A model generated the notes under the pieces. That model saw nothing but the letters and a program-made list of their open reading frames with translations, did no database searches and was not told the origin of the DNA. A DNA stretch of 64,000 bases, from positions 1 to 64,000 of the forward strand of contig FWCC01000275.1 of assembly GCA_900169235.1 (NCBI GenBank), read 5' to 3'. The translations under genes and the position numbers were made by a program. Position 1 is the first letter of the stretch, and each line of letters starts with the position of its first letter. Below, piece by piece: positions 1 to 11,766 of this stretch. Source of the stretch: Zarea fungicola. Lineage: Eukaryota; Ascomycota; Sordariomycetes; Hypocreales; Cordycipitaceae.

Positions 1-956
1 GTGGTGGGTGCTGGCACATGTACCTGTAGTACATAGATCAGCGGGTTGTAGCGACCGCCACCACTGCAGGCAAGTAACAAATCTGGCCAGTCGTCAGTGG
101 CTTTCAGCTTGGTCAAAGATAAGACAAAATACAACAAGCCAGCCCAAAAAACTTTGCATCTTTCCTTTTTCACAACGATCCGGCCCTCGCATCATCAAAT
201 AATATCTATTTAATACCTTGAACGTGGAATATAAGTTCGGCGTCGCCTATATTCATCAATGCCCAACATCGCCACAGTATAGCGCCCATCACTGATCGCT
301 CCTATTCTCAACGCAGATTTTCTTCAAATGCTTGCTAGAAAGCTGCGGGGAGCAAGGCGATTCAGGTTTAATTCACGCCGGTGATCCTAAGTACGGAAAT
401 AATCAATCTATCAAAATATCTGCAATTTTCGGTTATTTTATCAATCGCAGCTCTGCCAAGAGAAAACCTGTCAGCTAGGTAACTCCCAGCATCACGTAGT
501 TAACTCTGTTTCGCAGTAGCACTCATCCGGCATAATAGGTACCTACTACTACAGAGTACTGGAGGCTGCTTCTTATTAGGGTGGGCACACGCACGCGGAG
601 ACAGAACGGAACCCCCACCACCCCCTTCAACACTCGAACCACCCTACCAAGCCGTTGGTACTTGGTCCGCCTGTAGCATCTCACGCGATCCCCTCCATCC
701 TAGATCGTGGTGCGTTCTTTTTACGCCTATCAATTGCTGCCCGACAATCACCGGGATTAGCCTCTTCTCATCTGAGATCCCATCATCCAATTATCGGAAA
801 ACTCGTCCCCGCACTCGTTTCCGGCTCACAAGAGAGCTGTGTGCCCCGCCCCCCGTTCCCCTCTCATTGACAGCGGCTCGGGTTCCCTGTCTACCTTTTT
901 TTTTGGGCGTCAGGTTCGCTCGTTAGGCGCCGCCCGCCAGCCAGCTTGCCTCAGCC
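1..956. other. Intergenic and 5' region upstream of the SNF1 beta gene
   Basis: No gene is supported here. The only open frames are short, overlapping and without family resemblance. The last 350 bases are pyrimidine-rich on the plus strand, with a run of T just before position 906. That is typical of the promoter and leader of an expressed filamentous-fungal gene, here the SNF1 beta subunit starting at 957. Confidence 0.5.
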
Positions 957-2626
957 ATGGGGAACAACCAGTCATCGGGGTCCAAGTCGACCACGCCGTC
1001 CTCGCAGCAGCCACAGTCGTCTGGCTCAACTTCGTCGCCGGCGTCGTTGTCGCACGACCCCAACTCGGCACGACAGCAGTACCACCACCACGCCAGCACC
1101 GGTACCGCAGCCCGCAACAGCAAGGACTCATCGGCTGCCTCGTCGTCGCGAAACATCATCCCCGCCCACGCTCCTCACCGCTCTGCTGCCGCCCCTCCTG
1201 AGCCCTCGCTCGCCCAGGCCCACGGCTCGACTTCCATTGCCTCGCGGCCCAAGAGCATATCGGCCGCCAGCGCAACCCTTCCCCCGACCGCCGTCTCTTC
1301 CCTCAACGACGCCTCGCCGCACAGCATCCCCTCCTCCACCTACTCCGCCAAACCCTCCGCCGCTGCCGCTGCTGCTGCTGCCCAGTCGGCCCGGCCCGCC
1401 GCTCCCATACCCATTGCCGAGCCGTCCAAGCCAGTCGACGTCCCGGGCGGTGCCACGCCTGGCGTCTCCCGCACGTTTGGCATTAACCGCACCGACTCCG
1501 AGATGGCCGACTCCCATCTCATTGTCAGCGGCAGCATCTCCGACATGTACAATGCCAGGCCGCCTCGCCTGCCACTGCCCATTGAGGAAGAGGTACACAC
1601 GCCTGGCTCGCCCATTCTAGGTGCCGATGAATCTAGTCCTGCAGGCGATATTCCCGAGATTGAACAAGAGTCGTCCGATGGTCTTACGAGGAAGAGCTCA
1701 GCAGTCAGCCAGACTACTTATGATGATGAGGATTCACACGAACTGCGTGTCGACAGATCTCGACCTGTTGTGCCTACACGGATCGAGTGGAACGGCGGCG
1801 GTGAGAAGGTTTATGTCACGGGTACGATTTTCCAATGGAGCAGGAAGCAGCGTTTACACCCCATGTAAGTGAGAGTACTGCGGCATGACGGACACAGAGG
1901 CGTTCCAAAACTAAACCGGTTGTTTTGCAATAGTGAGGGTAAGCCAGGCTGCTTTGCTGGCACCATCTATGTGCTGCCAGGCACCCACCATGTCCGCTTC
2001 GTTGTGGACACCATCATGAAGACATCGCCCGATCTGCCAACCACTGTCGATTTCGGAAACAACCTGGTCAACTACATTGAAGTCAGCGCCGAAATGGCAC
2101 TCCAACAGCAACTCGAACTCGCCAAGCCAGGTCCCGACGGGCAGGTTAGAGCCGTGTCTTCGGCGACGGCAGGCGCAAATTCGGCATCTGGTGTTGATGA
2201 GCCACCAAAAGCCCCAAAGTACAAGGCCCTCCCACCGCGTGACTGCTACCGCTGCGAGATTCCGCAGTACCTCGTCGACTTTGACCAGACAGAGGAGTCG
2301 CCCGCGTACCAAAACGCCGTCAGTGCCATTGAGAAGCTGCCCACGCCGCCCAGTCTACCCGGCTTCTTGAGTAAACCCATTCTCAACGCTGCAACGCTCC
2401 TGAAGGATGACAACAGTGTCCTCAACATGCCCAATCACACAGTTCTCAACCATCTCGCTACAAGTAGCATTAAGAATAATGTTCTTGCTGTCTGCGCAAC
2501 GACGAGGTATCGCGGCAAGGTAAGTGTTTTCAATCGTTGATTTACAGATGTGACGTGCCATGCTAACTGTTCATGCAGTATGTGACGACAATAGCATACA
2601 AGCCTACTTCGGCGGATGAAGGTTAA
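957..2626 (+). CDS. sip2: SNF1/AMPK protein kinase beta subunit (Gal83/Sip2 family)
   Basis: This is the scaffold and targeting subunit of the SNF1 kinase, which controls glucose derepression and energy stress responses. I read three exons, 957-1864, 1934-2519 and 2579-2626, giving 513 residues. The protein starts MGNNQS, a classic N-myristoylation signal with Gly2 and Ser6, which supports this ATG. About 250 residues of Ser/Pro/Ala-rich low complexity follow. A CBM48 glycogen-binding domain begins near residue 265 (RIEWNGGGEKVYVTGTIF) and is interrupted by intron 1. From about residue 403 the C-terminal AMPKBI/ASC domain (RDCYRCEIPQYL ... YRGKYVTTIAYKP) binds the alpha and gamma subunits. 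Both introns have GTAAGT donors, and splicing restores the conserved HPIEGKPGCF junction. It converges on the Kae1 gene. The family call is secure; which yeast paralog it matches best cannot be told. Confidence 0.95.
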
Positions 2627-2923
2627 ATTCAGCATCAAGGTTTTCAAAGATGGGGTGCATGTGGCATATACGTTGCTTTGTTCTAGCATTATTCATTGTA
2701 GTTATGGCGCACAAACAAATGGGCTCTTTCAAATAGAAACTGTGGGTTTTCTTTTTCTTGAAAAACTTTTAATAAATAGGGCAATCTCGCAAGTTCAAAG
2801 CCGCTGGTAGGTTTCATGTAGTCTATGCTTCTATATATCAAGTGTGTGCTAGGAGACTTTCCCCGTTTGTATGGTAGTTTCATCGTCATTAATTTACTTT
2901 TATTCTTATTTCATTTTCGTCGT

Positions 2924-3970
2924 CTAATCCCTCCATTTGACAAACACCTCGTCCGTTCTAAACCTCTGCGTGCACTGGCTCTCCTCCAGCGGCGTCGTGT
3001 ACCCCGTTCGGTAGGCCAGCAGTCCCGCATGCGCAATCATGATGCCGTTGTCGATGCAGAACCGCTCATCCGTCGCAAAGACACTTCCCCCGCGCTCGGC
3101 CGCCATCTGGCCCATCATCTCTTGCAGTCGCTCGTTGCATCCCACGCCGCCGACAATAAGCACCTGCCGTGAGCCGACGTGCGCCATGGCGCGCTCCGTA
3201 ATCTCCACCAGCATCGCGTAGACGGTCTCCTGCAACGTGAAGCACAAGTCCTCGGCTGTAAAATCGGCCGTGCCCGCCTTCACCTGCGCAGCAAGGGCAT
3301 CGACGCTGGCGAGGATGCCAGAAAAGGAGCAGTCCATGCCCTTGACGGTGTAGGGCAGGTCCAGCAGCTTGGTGCCGTTCTTCGCCATCTGTTCAATGTT
3401 GTAGCCCGGGGCAGGGTCGTTGCTTATCTCGAGCGTGCGCGCGAAGCGGTCGAGGCAGTTGCCGACGGCAATATCGAGCGTCTCGCCAAATATGCGGTAG
3501 CGCTGCTCGGCGTAGGCAATGACTTGGGAGTTGCCGCCGGAGACGTAGAGGACGACGGGGTTCTGGGCGCCAGTGATCTCGCGGCCCATTTCAATGTGGC
3601 CGACGCAGTGGTTTACACCGACGAGGGGAACGCCCCAAAGGAGAGAGACGGCGCGTGCGCCGACGGCGACGGAGGTGAGCGGCGCGCCCATGCCTGGGCC
3701 CTGGGTGAAGCAGACGCAGTCGATCTGGGTGCGGGGGTCGGTGATGTTGGCTTCGGCGAGGGCACGGCGGACGAGAGCAACGAATTCGGCGCGGTGATGC
3801 GCGGCCGTGTCTTTAGGGAGGAACCCGGTACCGGGGGGCGAGACAAAGGTGTCACGGAGGTTAGAGAGGATGGTGGTCTTGGTCGGGGTGTGCTGGATAA
3901 TGCCAATGCCGAGCTTGTTGGCGGAGCCCTCACAGCCGAGTGCTATCCATGATGACTTGGTAGCGTCCAT
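2924..3970 (-). CDS. kae1: tRNA N6-adenosine threonylcarbamoyltransferase Kae1 (KEOPS)
   Basis: Kae1 (OSGEP, Pgp2) is the catalytic subunit of the KEOPS complex. It transfers the threonylcarbamoyl group to A37 of ANN-decoding tRNAs in the cytosol and nucleus. It is a single exon of 348 residues, the usual length for the family. The metal-binding histidines sit at about 121 and 125 ([12 protein letters not shown]). The ASKHA nucleotide-binding loop is SGGNSQV near 144-150, and the C-terminal signature is [13 protein letters not shown]. There is no mitochondrial presequence, which favours Kae1 over the mitochondrial paralog Qri7. Its 3' end faces the SNF1 beta gene 297 bases away. Confidence 0.96.
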   Translation of the reverse strand: MDATKSSWIALGCEGSANKLGIGIIQHTPTKTTILSNLRDTFVSPPGTGFLPKDTAAHHRAEFVALVRRALAEANITDPRTQIDCVCFTQGPGMGAPLTSVAVGARAVSLLWGVPLVGVNHCVGHIEMGREITGAQNPVVLYVSGGNSQVIAYAEQRYRIFGETLDIAVGNCLDRFARTLEISNDPAPGYNIEQMAKNGTKLLDLPYTVKGMDCSFSGILASVDALAAQVKAGTADFTAEDLCFTLQETVYAMLVEITERAMAHVGSRQVLIVGGVGCNERLQEMMGQMAAERGGSVFATDERFCIDNGIMIAHAGLLAYRTGYTTPLEESQCTQRFRTDEVFVKWRD

Positions 3971-5250
3971 CGTTTGTGTGGATTTAAATGGTGTGTATAG
4001 TGTATATGTATTTGGTTTTGATGAAGATCGTTGGCAAAGGTTATGGCGGGGTCATGCCTTCACCAGATAGCCGTGATAAGTGAGTAAATAGTCGTCGCTC
4101 TATATGGCTCCAAACTGTCATGTAAGTTCACTGGGGCCTCTAAAAAGTGTCAATGAAGGCTGAACTAAACAATAAATACCAAAATAATGCAAATTTAGTA
4201 GATGAAATCCAAATATTAATGTTTCCTAGCAAGGCATGTAGTTCAAAACGTCCATGGCGGGGCACTCGAGGGCCGCAGGCGCGGCAAAAAAAAAAAAGCC
4301 TGCCGCACCAAAGTAGCTTATCTAATCGCTAATGCTAAAGAGTGTGCTTGATGAATTAAAAAAAAAAAGAGACGACCGAAGATACCATGTTAAAAGTCCG
4401 CTAACAGATTCAACACTAAAAAGGTACATTCGCTTGTTAGTACTGGACAGGCCCACTTTCCGAGCCCAGTCACCAACTCAGTTCTGCACCACACCAGCAA
4501 CCAATTGCTACCAACCATTCTTCATTTTTGTTCACCTCATGACTCTTTGCAAATTTTCTGCCCTTTATTTTCTTTCCCTGTCCCTTACTTCTTTTATAAT
4601 CTTACTTATTGTGCAGGTCAGATTGGTAACATGTACGCTACTTCCCAGGATCGTCAACATTCTTAAACAGTCATCTGCTCAGCTTACCAGCACACCCATC
4701 CTCACTCAGATTCAGTCAGCTCAGCCTCGTTTGTCAAGGCAAGAAAGCGGAATACCTGCAACAGTGCCAACTTGCCGCAAGCAACGACTTATCGACTCCT
4801 TGATGCGTCACTTCTAGTAAGCATTACATATATTCGAACCAGTCTCACATACCCGCGGAGCAGCTATGTCAATATAAGCCTGTAACCACCACCCCGCCGC
4901 CAGCCTGTTTCACCATCATCTATGCCAGCCTCCCCGCTGAGATACCATGGACATTGCCTCGCCAGGCAAGCATTCCATATTACGAATAACCACGCTGCAG
5001 AAGAGAGAATTTTATTTCTGATTCAAATCAGATATTTTTATTCTTTTATGAATTTATGCCGGGGGGCATCTTCATCTAAAAACCCCAAAACATGAGCCAA
5101 ACTCCCAACTCCACGCAAACGAATGTGCCGATCCTAGGCAATACTTATACATCGAACTGCCTGTCCGCCCGTTTATCCTCCCAGAAATATCGAAAAACAC
5201 GCGCTATATACAAATCATCTTCTCATGTTATACACGACAAGAGCCCCGCC
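3971..5250. other. Intergenic, 1.28 kb, between kae1 and epl1
   Basis: The region contains the kae1 promoter (left side, minus strand) and the 3' flank of epl1. There are A-runs near 4287 and 4359. A strongly C/T-rich plus-strand stretch at about 4440-4640 ends in TTGTGCAG and is followed by an ATG at 4631 that opens only 11 codons. This resembles a fungal leader, but I could not build a convincing protein from it. Confidence 0.4.
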
Positions 5251-7122
5251 TCACGAGGCTGCTTGCGCTTGCTGCGGTGCTGCTGCTGGCGGCGCCGGTA
5301 GCGTTCTATTCGCGCTATTAGGTTCTGGTTGTACCGGTGGTCTGCCCCGAAACAGATACGAGCTAAGCGGAATAGTAGCCCGGAACTTCAAGGCTCTTGT
5401 GTCATACGGGTCCAGCTCATACACCGGTGACTCCACATCCTCTTCGTCGTCAGAATCATACTTCCAACGGTCTGAATATCCTTGCGAGTCCGTTTTGCGA
5501 GGCATCGCCATGCCTCTCCGGTCTATCCAGAGGCGGCTCAACCGGCCAATTCTGCGACGGAATGCCGGCTGATTGGTCTGCAGCGGCTCGCTCGCAATTC
5601 CACCTGCCTTGAACTGGAAAACTGGTCCAGCCTGTGGCTTATCCAGTTGCATTGGCTCCGGTCCAACTTCATCCACTTCCATTGAGTCTGATGACACGGA
5701 TGCAGGTGGCGTCATTAAGTACTGCGTCTTTGCCGGGCGAAACTTGAGCTCTAGGCCCTGTTCGTGCACCGGTGACAGCGGGTCTACAGTGAGATCAATA
5801 TGGTTCTGATTCCATCTGCGATGGTTTTGAACCTTGGTCTCAATTTCAGTACGGAGCTCCTTCTCCTTTTCAGCAAGCTGGTCAGCAAGTTGGACAAGAT
5901 CGGCTTCCACCTGGCGGCCATCAGACCGCACAGGGGCACGGATATGGGTGCCTGCAGCCCGTGCAGCTGCTGTTGCGTCTACAGGCTTTCGCTTTTGTGG
6001 CTGTGAAGGGAGTCAGTTATGAATACATGATGATTTGGCGATGACACGGCGCTTACCTTTTGGTTGACAAGTTCGTCATCTTCGCCCTTGATGCCCAACC
6101 TGAGCTTGATGTGCTTGAGCCTCGCCCGTTCCTCGAACACGGCCCGTTCCATGTGCAAAAGCTCACGCTTCATCATTTCACGTTCATACGATACGAGAAC
6201 AAGCTGGCGACCATCTTCAAGCTCACGACGCAGGCGCTTGAGCGTCTCCGCAATTTTATTGTCGCGACCACGCGTCTTCCTCGTTTGTCGGGCTTCACGA
6301 CGTCTAAAGCAAACATAGGGGTCGGTGTCGTCGGTTTCTTGGTGCGTTTCGAATTTAAGGTTTGGATGCAGCGGCTTGTTACCGGCCTCTTGACGCTTCG
6401 ACTTCCAATACTCATAAATGGCCTTGGCATGCTGCAGCAAGTTCTGGGCTCCAAGATGATTTAATCCCGGCACCATCATGTCATATGCAACAACGGTATT
6501 GTCAACCGAAGCGAATGGAGTTTGCTCGGCAGCCGTGTCCTCAAAGACTTCCATGATGCGCTCAAAGTCATCATCAGACAGTGCACCCGCAGGTCCGGGC
6601 TTGCCATTATACGTCGTGAGGAAATCATTATCCTCTGTACTCATGTCATATTGGCAGCTGATACACTCCTCGACTGTTTGGGAGAAGCGAATATAGGTGG
6701 ATGGTTTGTGAAACTGAGCAGGATAAAGCTGTTCATAGTTTACCTCACTCTCCTGTGGAGGCGGGACGGGAATTTCTTGATCATTACTTGTTCCTGCATC
6801 CTTTAGAATGGATTGCAAGTGGTATTCCTGGCGGCATCAGGCGTGTTAGCGCCAATCTGAGGTGTGGCAGATGTGCCCATGCAGGAATCGGAAGAGTGAC
6901 AGGGGTTGCTTGGGAAGCGGGTCACGTGGCAAATCTCGTGATATCAGAGGCTTTGGTAGGGGATGATGGACGAACCTTTTCCTCGGCGTGTTCGACACCG
7001 GTTGCGATTTGTGATTCAGTTGTGATGGTCTCGTACTCTGTAGCATCGATCTGATCTTCCCTGAGGACCGGAAGGGCCGTCTTGACGCTGAGCTTTTTGA
7101 CCCGAACCTTGCGAGACGACAT
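5251..7122 (-). CDS. epl1: Enhancer of polycomb-like protein Epl1 (NuA4 subunit)
   Basis: Epl1 bridges the Esa1/Yng2/Eaf6 (Piccolo) module to NuA4 and is needed for nucleosomal H4/H2A acetylation. Three exons on the minus strand, 7122-6976, 6827-6057 and 6000-5251, give 555 residues, in line with fungal Epl1. The start MSSRKVRVKKLSVK is the conserved first segment of the EPcA region. The intron 1 junction rejoins EEK to EYHLQSILKDAGTSNDQE. The conserved ELYP-like/YIRFSQTVEECISCQY segment follows, then a Lys/Arg/Glu-rich coiled-coil stretch around residues 190-300. The C-terminus is Pro/Gln-rich. All introns are phase 0 with GTTCGT and GTAAGC donors. The gene diverges from calcineurin B across about 1.15 kb. 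Confidence 0.95.
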
Positions 7123-7958
7123 GATGCAGGGGTGGAGGAGAACGGCAGGAAGCCCGCGGAAAATCCGCCAAAAAAATCACTCAAGTCATAAATCGGGGTC
7201 TGTAAAACAGAATACTGATATTTGCCAGATGGAAAAGGTGCTGTGGTGGCACCTTTTTGATGCGCAAAATCTCGCGGCGGATGAGGTGACGTTAGGATTG
7301 TTTTGCCGCGCGAAGAATTTTCACTGAGCATCCGTGGAAAAATGGAGGGTGTTGTTTGTTGACCCAGTTAGACACACAAAGTCACTAGACTGCCAATTTT
7401 GTATGGTAAGGTACATTACTCTGCAAAAAGCCGCCCAATTCCCCCTCTTTCCCTTCCCCTGAAAGCGCTGGAGCCTACGCCGAAAGCAGCTACTGCAGCC
7501 ACCGTACGGGACCGGAGTGTCCTGTGCCGCACTGTCACAGGACAGGTACCTCCTGCACATTTCTGTGACGTTTTCACGCAGATTCTGGTACATCAACACG
7601 TCTGCTTAGTAACCAGACGCAGGCAAAAACATAGTCTCGTCGAGAATATCGTGACTTGTAGAATGATATGATTTGTTCGGCAACACTGCAACATTCGGTT
7701 TTTTCGCTCGCATGATCTCATAGCAGCTCAACGCAGTGTAGTCAGCCAGCTTCTGCGAGTTTCCTGTGTGCTTTATAATGCCTAGAACTAGAGGCTGGAC
7801 AGTTTTTTTCATTGGTGAGGCTCCTTAGACGGCTACAGTGTTAACAACGTTTGGAAACCCAAAATACAGCCTAGAGTTTATAAGCACAGAGAATCCTCAC
7901 CCAATAATACATAGCTGCGCCAAAAACCTTTCAAGTCAATCGTTATAGACACCCAAAT
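7123..7958. other. Intergenic promoter region of epl1
   Basis: No gene is seen. Short ORFs on both strands near 7320-7670 overlap one another and show no family resemblance. The region lies between the epl1 start (minus) and the leader of calcineurin B (plus), so it probably holds both promoters. Confidence 0.4.
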
Positions 7959-8193
7959 ATGGCCGACCTTATCAAGAAGCGCCAGATTCGTTATTCGACT
8001 CACGAGTACAGGGTAGGTTGAAATGGTCCGTCACTTCGCTATGGTCCGTGCACCGTAGATGAACCCCTCCATCCACAGCTACATAGATCAGTACCCGGTA
8101 AACACACGACACTGGTATCCCAAGATCTCCACGACGAGCGGAGCGCTTGCTGGCCTCATCGTATCTAAATCATCCATGCAACATAGCAACTAA
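7959..8193 (+). other. Small upstream ORFs in the calcineurin B leader
   Basis: Two short frames precede the calcineurin B start by 82 bases. The first begins with ATG at 7959 (MADLIKKRQIRYSTHEYR) and runs into a GTAGGT donor at 8013. The second begins with ATG at 8059 and is 44 codons long, ending TAA at 8191-8193. A 46-base intron (8013-8058, GTAGGT..CCGTAG) would join them in frame into a 62-residue product. Alternatively they are two separate upstream ORFs in the cnb1 5' leader. I do not recognise the peptide. Splicing is inferred, not shown. Confidence 0.3.
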
Positions 8194-8274
8194 ACGATAG
8201 GTCCGAAAAGACTTCGTTGACGTGCCGTTGTGACTCCACACACCACCGCGCATCTTGTCGCTCCGCTCTTCACA

Positions 8275-9137
8275 ATGGGCAACACCACGAGCGCAGTCAT
8301 GGACAACATTGTCCAAGGCTCCAACTGTTTGTCGTCCCGCCTTTCAAAAATAGCCAAATGGAAAGTTCTAATGCGCTACAGTCGACAGAGAAGAGGTTGA
8401 TCGTCTACGGAAGCGATTCATGAAGCTCGACAAGGTACACCTTTGCTACAGTCTACTGCACAACTGGTAACTGATATACTGACCGCTTCATGCAGGACAA
8501 CTCGGGTACAATCGAACGAGAAGAATTCCTCAGCTTACCTCAGATCTCATCAAATCCTCTTGCGACCCGGTTAGTAGTATCCGTGAAAATTGTCTGGAGC
8601 CAAAACAACAGACAACAGGCTCTCAGGCAAGCAAGTTGACAAACACACGATGCTAACACTGTTTTTTTCCCCGGCAACCAGCATGATTGCCATATTTGAC
8701 GAAGACGGAGGTGGCGATGTTGATTTTCAAGAATTCGTGTCCGGACTCAGCGCATTTAGCAGCAAAGGAAACAAGGAGCAGAAGCTGCGCTTCGCCTTCA
8801 AGGTGTATGACATTGACCGCGACGGCTATATTAGCAACGGTGAACTCTTCATCGTTCTGAAGATGATGGTCGGCAATAACCTCAAGGACCAGCAGCTGCA
8901 GCAGATTGTCGACAAGACAATTATGGAAGCGGATCTAGACAAAGACGGCAAGATTAGCTTCGAGGAGTTTACGAAAATGGTGGAGAATACGGACGTGAGT
9001 ATGAGCATGACTTTAGGTGAGTTTCGTGACCTGATACAGTTCAAGTCAGCCAAAAACAACAGTTGCCTGTTGTATCTGGCTTTGTAGCTCAAGCGACACT
9101 GGACTAACATGATTGGGGGATGGTAGATCAATTCTGA
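8275..9137 (+). CDS. cnb1: Calcineurin regulatory subunit B
   Basis: This is the Ca2+-binding regulatory subunit of the PP2B phosphatase, which drives Crz1-type calcium signalling. Five exons, 8275-8326, 8382-8434, 8496-8569, 8682-9016 and 9127-9137, sum to exactly 174 residues, the standard fungal length. The start MGNTTS carries the N-myristoylation signal. Four EF-hands are visible: [45 protein letters not shown] and [15 protein letters not shown]. The last exon is only 11 bases and restores the conserved C-terminus TLDQF. All splice phases fit. The leader holds small upstream ORFs (see 7959-8193). The next gene downstream (10355-11766) is convergent. Confidence 0.97.
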
Positions 9138-10354
9138 GGCACGTAGGGTACATATCAAATGACACGATGGCAGTCGCTGGAAGACTTGCCAGAAAAAGGT
9201 TCAAAATACAAAAATGACATAGCTTCATGATAATGATTACCGGAATTTTTCTATTTTCCATTTAAAACTTGGAGAAGATTCAAGTCCTCCGCTATTGGGC
9301 CATGCGTCTACTTTTGATTCTGGATATATTGGAAGGATGGAGAAGTACGTACAAAAGTTTTGCGACAGGCAAGGGGACGAAAACATTTTGCAGAGAACAA
9401 GCTATGAACAGTTGATGGCAAGGAAGGAAAACATACGGGAGAGGAAACGTTTCATACAGCCCTGCCTTTTTGGTTGCTGCGTACTCTGTAATTATTTATA
9501 TGGTGCCATACAACGCAAAGCAGAATACGTACGATAATTTGCTTTGCTAGCACGGCACCCTTCCTTTTTCCAATTGACAGGCCTCATTTGTAGCTGTATT
9601 TCTCTCTCTCGATTTTTTCTTGTTACCACCAAGTCAACGCCTGCCATGCCGCTGCTGCCGCTCTCTCGTTGCTTGTTATAATCATACATTCTTTCCATTA
9701 ACCCCTCCACTTTGTATCTGCGACATAACACCTTTTTTCTCACCATTTTCCAATTTTATCGTTCTTCTAATTTTTCTCTTTGACTGTACTTTCGTGCTCA
9801 TGAAAAATTAGCGAGTAATTTGCTACTTCATCAGCTAATAAACGGTTCCCCGCCTTGAACGTATGGTTTTGGGTTTGTGGTTGCAAGTCCATGCATGAGC
9901 AAGGCTTAGCTGAAACAATGACAATAAAAAGAAGGCATAATTTCTAGCACAACACTGAAATGTATATGAATTACATTGCATGCCGCATTACACTGGCCAA
10001 CCCGGTCAGATCATCGCGACATAGACCCCATCATCGTACTCGTATTGCTGGGGCAGCTCGGCTCACTTATACTCGCCCTAATGTTGGGATCTTGGTCGTC
10101 CCTCGCAGCATGTTCTCGTAGAAAATTAAGCCTTTGTGCTGGCCATGGCAGGCCAGAAAGGAATTCTTTTCAGACTAGTCGTAATTATTTCATTTTGCAT
10201 TGCTCATTTCTGTCGTAATAGAGAGCGGCAAGACTACCAGGTATCCCATGGAGCAATCGTGCTGCAGTGGAAGATAGGATCATTGGCGCGGATTAATAGA
10301 AATAAGATTAAAAACCATGACTGTCATCCAGGCATGGATCCAGGAACCTGTCCA
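9138..10354. other. Intergenic, 1.2 kb, with an orphan pyrimidine-rich tract
   Basis: This lies between two convergent genes and no coding sequence is supported. Positions 9590-9800 are C/T-rich on the plus strand, a composition usual in fungal promoters and leaders. The ATG after it (9799) opens only three codons, and no gene follows on that strand. It could be a UTR or a non-coding transcript. Confidence 0.35.
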
Positions 10355-11766
10355 TCAGGGTCCATCAACACGATTCGCATCGTTGTGATCACTTTCTTCA
10401 CCTTGCTCGTAGAGGCTGAGAATGTCCTCTAATACTAAAACCCAGATAAACACGGTTAGCACTCAGCAGAGTGGAATAAAGACAATACGAGCGAATTCGA
10501 GCGTGAAATGGCTTACAAGTCTCAATTTTTTCCTCCCAGACTCCAAGCTGGTAGTCCACCAGCCCATACTTTTCAACTCCGTCGCAGAGACGGACAAGTT
10601 CGTCTCCCATCCTCATGATACTTCGCAGTGAAAGAGGTTCTGGCAAGTGGATATCAGATGAATCTTGCATCATAAATTGCTTTTGCTTGAACACGAGTCC
10701 AATCCACGCATTGTTAAAGTCTTGCCACAGTTTCAGGCGGTCTTTATGTAATAGCTCGTCATCTTCGGTCAGTCCTGTCGTAAGATTCGTCAGTAAGTCT
10801 GTCGTTAGACATCATTGCCAAGGAAAAAAGTGCGCCAGCTATCATGGCCTGGGAAGAGCAATGCAACTATCATGTAGTGACGAACAAAGGGCAAAGACCA
10901 AATTAGATCCCTGACTTACCCAGTTCCTCTACTTGCGATAACAACCAGAATGAAAGGCTTAATAGTTCGTCCGCTGCAGTTTCAAGGTTACCCTCTGTGA
11001 TTCTTTGGAATACTTTGGCTAGGCGTCGTTGGTAGCCTTGCCACTTTTCTTCATATTCTGTCGCTCTGCCGCGCCCAGCGACTTCTTCTGGCATAGTGGC
11101 ACCGCCAGTGCTCACGTCCGCGACCTGGTAGAGACTCTCGACCCCTGTAAGGCCGCTGGTACTGCCGGTGTCACCACTACTTCCTTCTCCGCCGCTCCCT
11201 GCGTACTGGAACGAAGAACCGATGCCTTGGTAGTATGCACTCGTCGATTCAGCGCTGGCTTGTTGGTCCAGAGACGCTGCTGCCCCCACGTCGGTATCAA
11301 AATAGGCCTGGCTTACGTCTGAATGTTCGGAGAGCAAAGGCGTGGAGGTTATGGGGTTGCTCCGATATGGCAGAGATGGCACGTAAGGAGATGGGTTGAA
11401 AACTGAAATTTGTGTGTGCGCTTGCGGCACACTGTACATCATCATGTTTGCGCTGTAGCTCTCAAATGGAGCTGTTTGCTGTTCCTGTGTGCTGGGACCA
11501 TACTCAGCGTCATAAGGGAGCTGGGTTGATGGTATATTTGTTGTCCCCGAAAACGTGGAGCCAGGATCTGAGTAAAATTGGCCGCCTTCACTCGCGCTTG
11601 TCTCGAGAGTTCGCGATGAGGCTGGTACTCCAATCTGCCCATGGCGGTCTCGATCTGTCGGGACGTGGTTGAGAAGACTGTTCTGAGTAGTAGACCAAGC
11701 GCGCGGATATCTTTGCCCCTCGGAGATATTTGGGTTGTGGCGTCGACCCTGATTGCGCTCGTTCAT
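10355..11766 (-). CDS. Unrecognised 394-residue protein, probably conserved in fungi
   Basis: I do not recognise a named family. Exons on the minus strand are 11766-10920, 10774-10517 and 10434-10355, giving 394 residues. The ATG at 11766 (MNERNQGRRHN) was chosen because the frame extends only seven codons further, to a GTG. Residues 1-235 are Ser/Gln/Gly/Tyr-rich low complexity (SGGEGSSGDTGSTSG), which resembles a regulatory or RNA/DNA-associated protein. From about 240 to the end the sequence is ordered and helical (EEKWQGYQRRLAKVFQRI; LKLWQDFNNAWIGLVFKQ; ELVRLCDGVEKYGLVDYQ; GVWEEKIETLLEDI). Introns have GTAAGT and GTAAGC donors and joining them keeps one frame. The unusually long upstream region (from 11767) could hold a long leader. 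Function unknown. Confidence 0.75.

Noticed and set aside
946..1620. Long alternative plus-strand frame, Pro/Arg-rich, and a 156-codon minus-strand frame
   Set aside because: Both are shadows of the Ser/Pro/Ala-rich first exon of the SNF1 beta gene. GC-rich low complexity keeps all frames open.
4332..4817. 161-codon plus-strand frame
   Set aside because: It starts from a non-conserved context and runs through a C/T-rich leader-like stretch that gives artificial hydrophobic residues. No family pattern is seen.
4826..4840. GGTTCGAAT-like string on the minus strand resembling a tRNA T-loop
   Set aside because: The flanking bases do not pair as a T-stem, and no matching acceptor or anticodon arm could be found.
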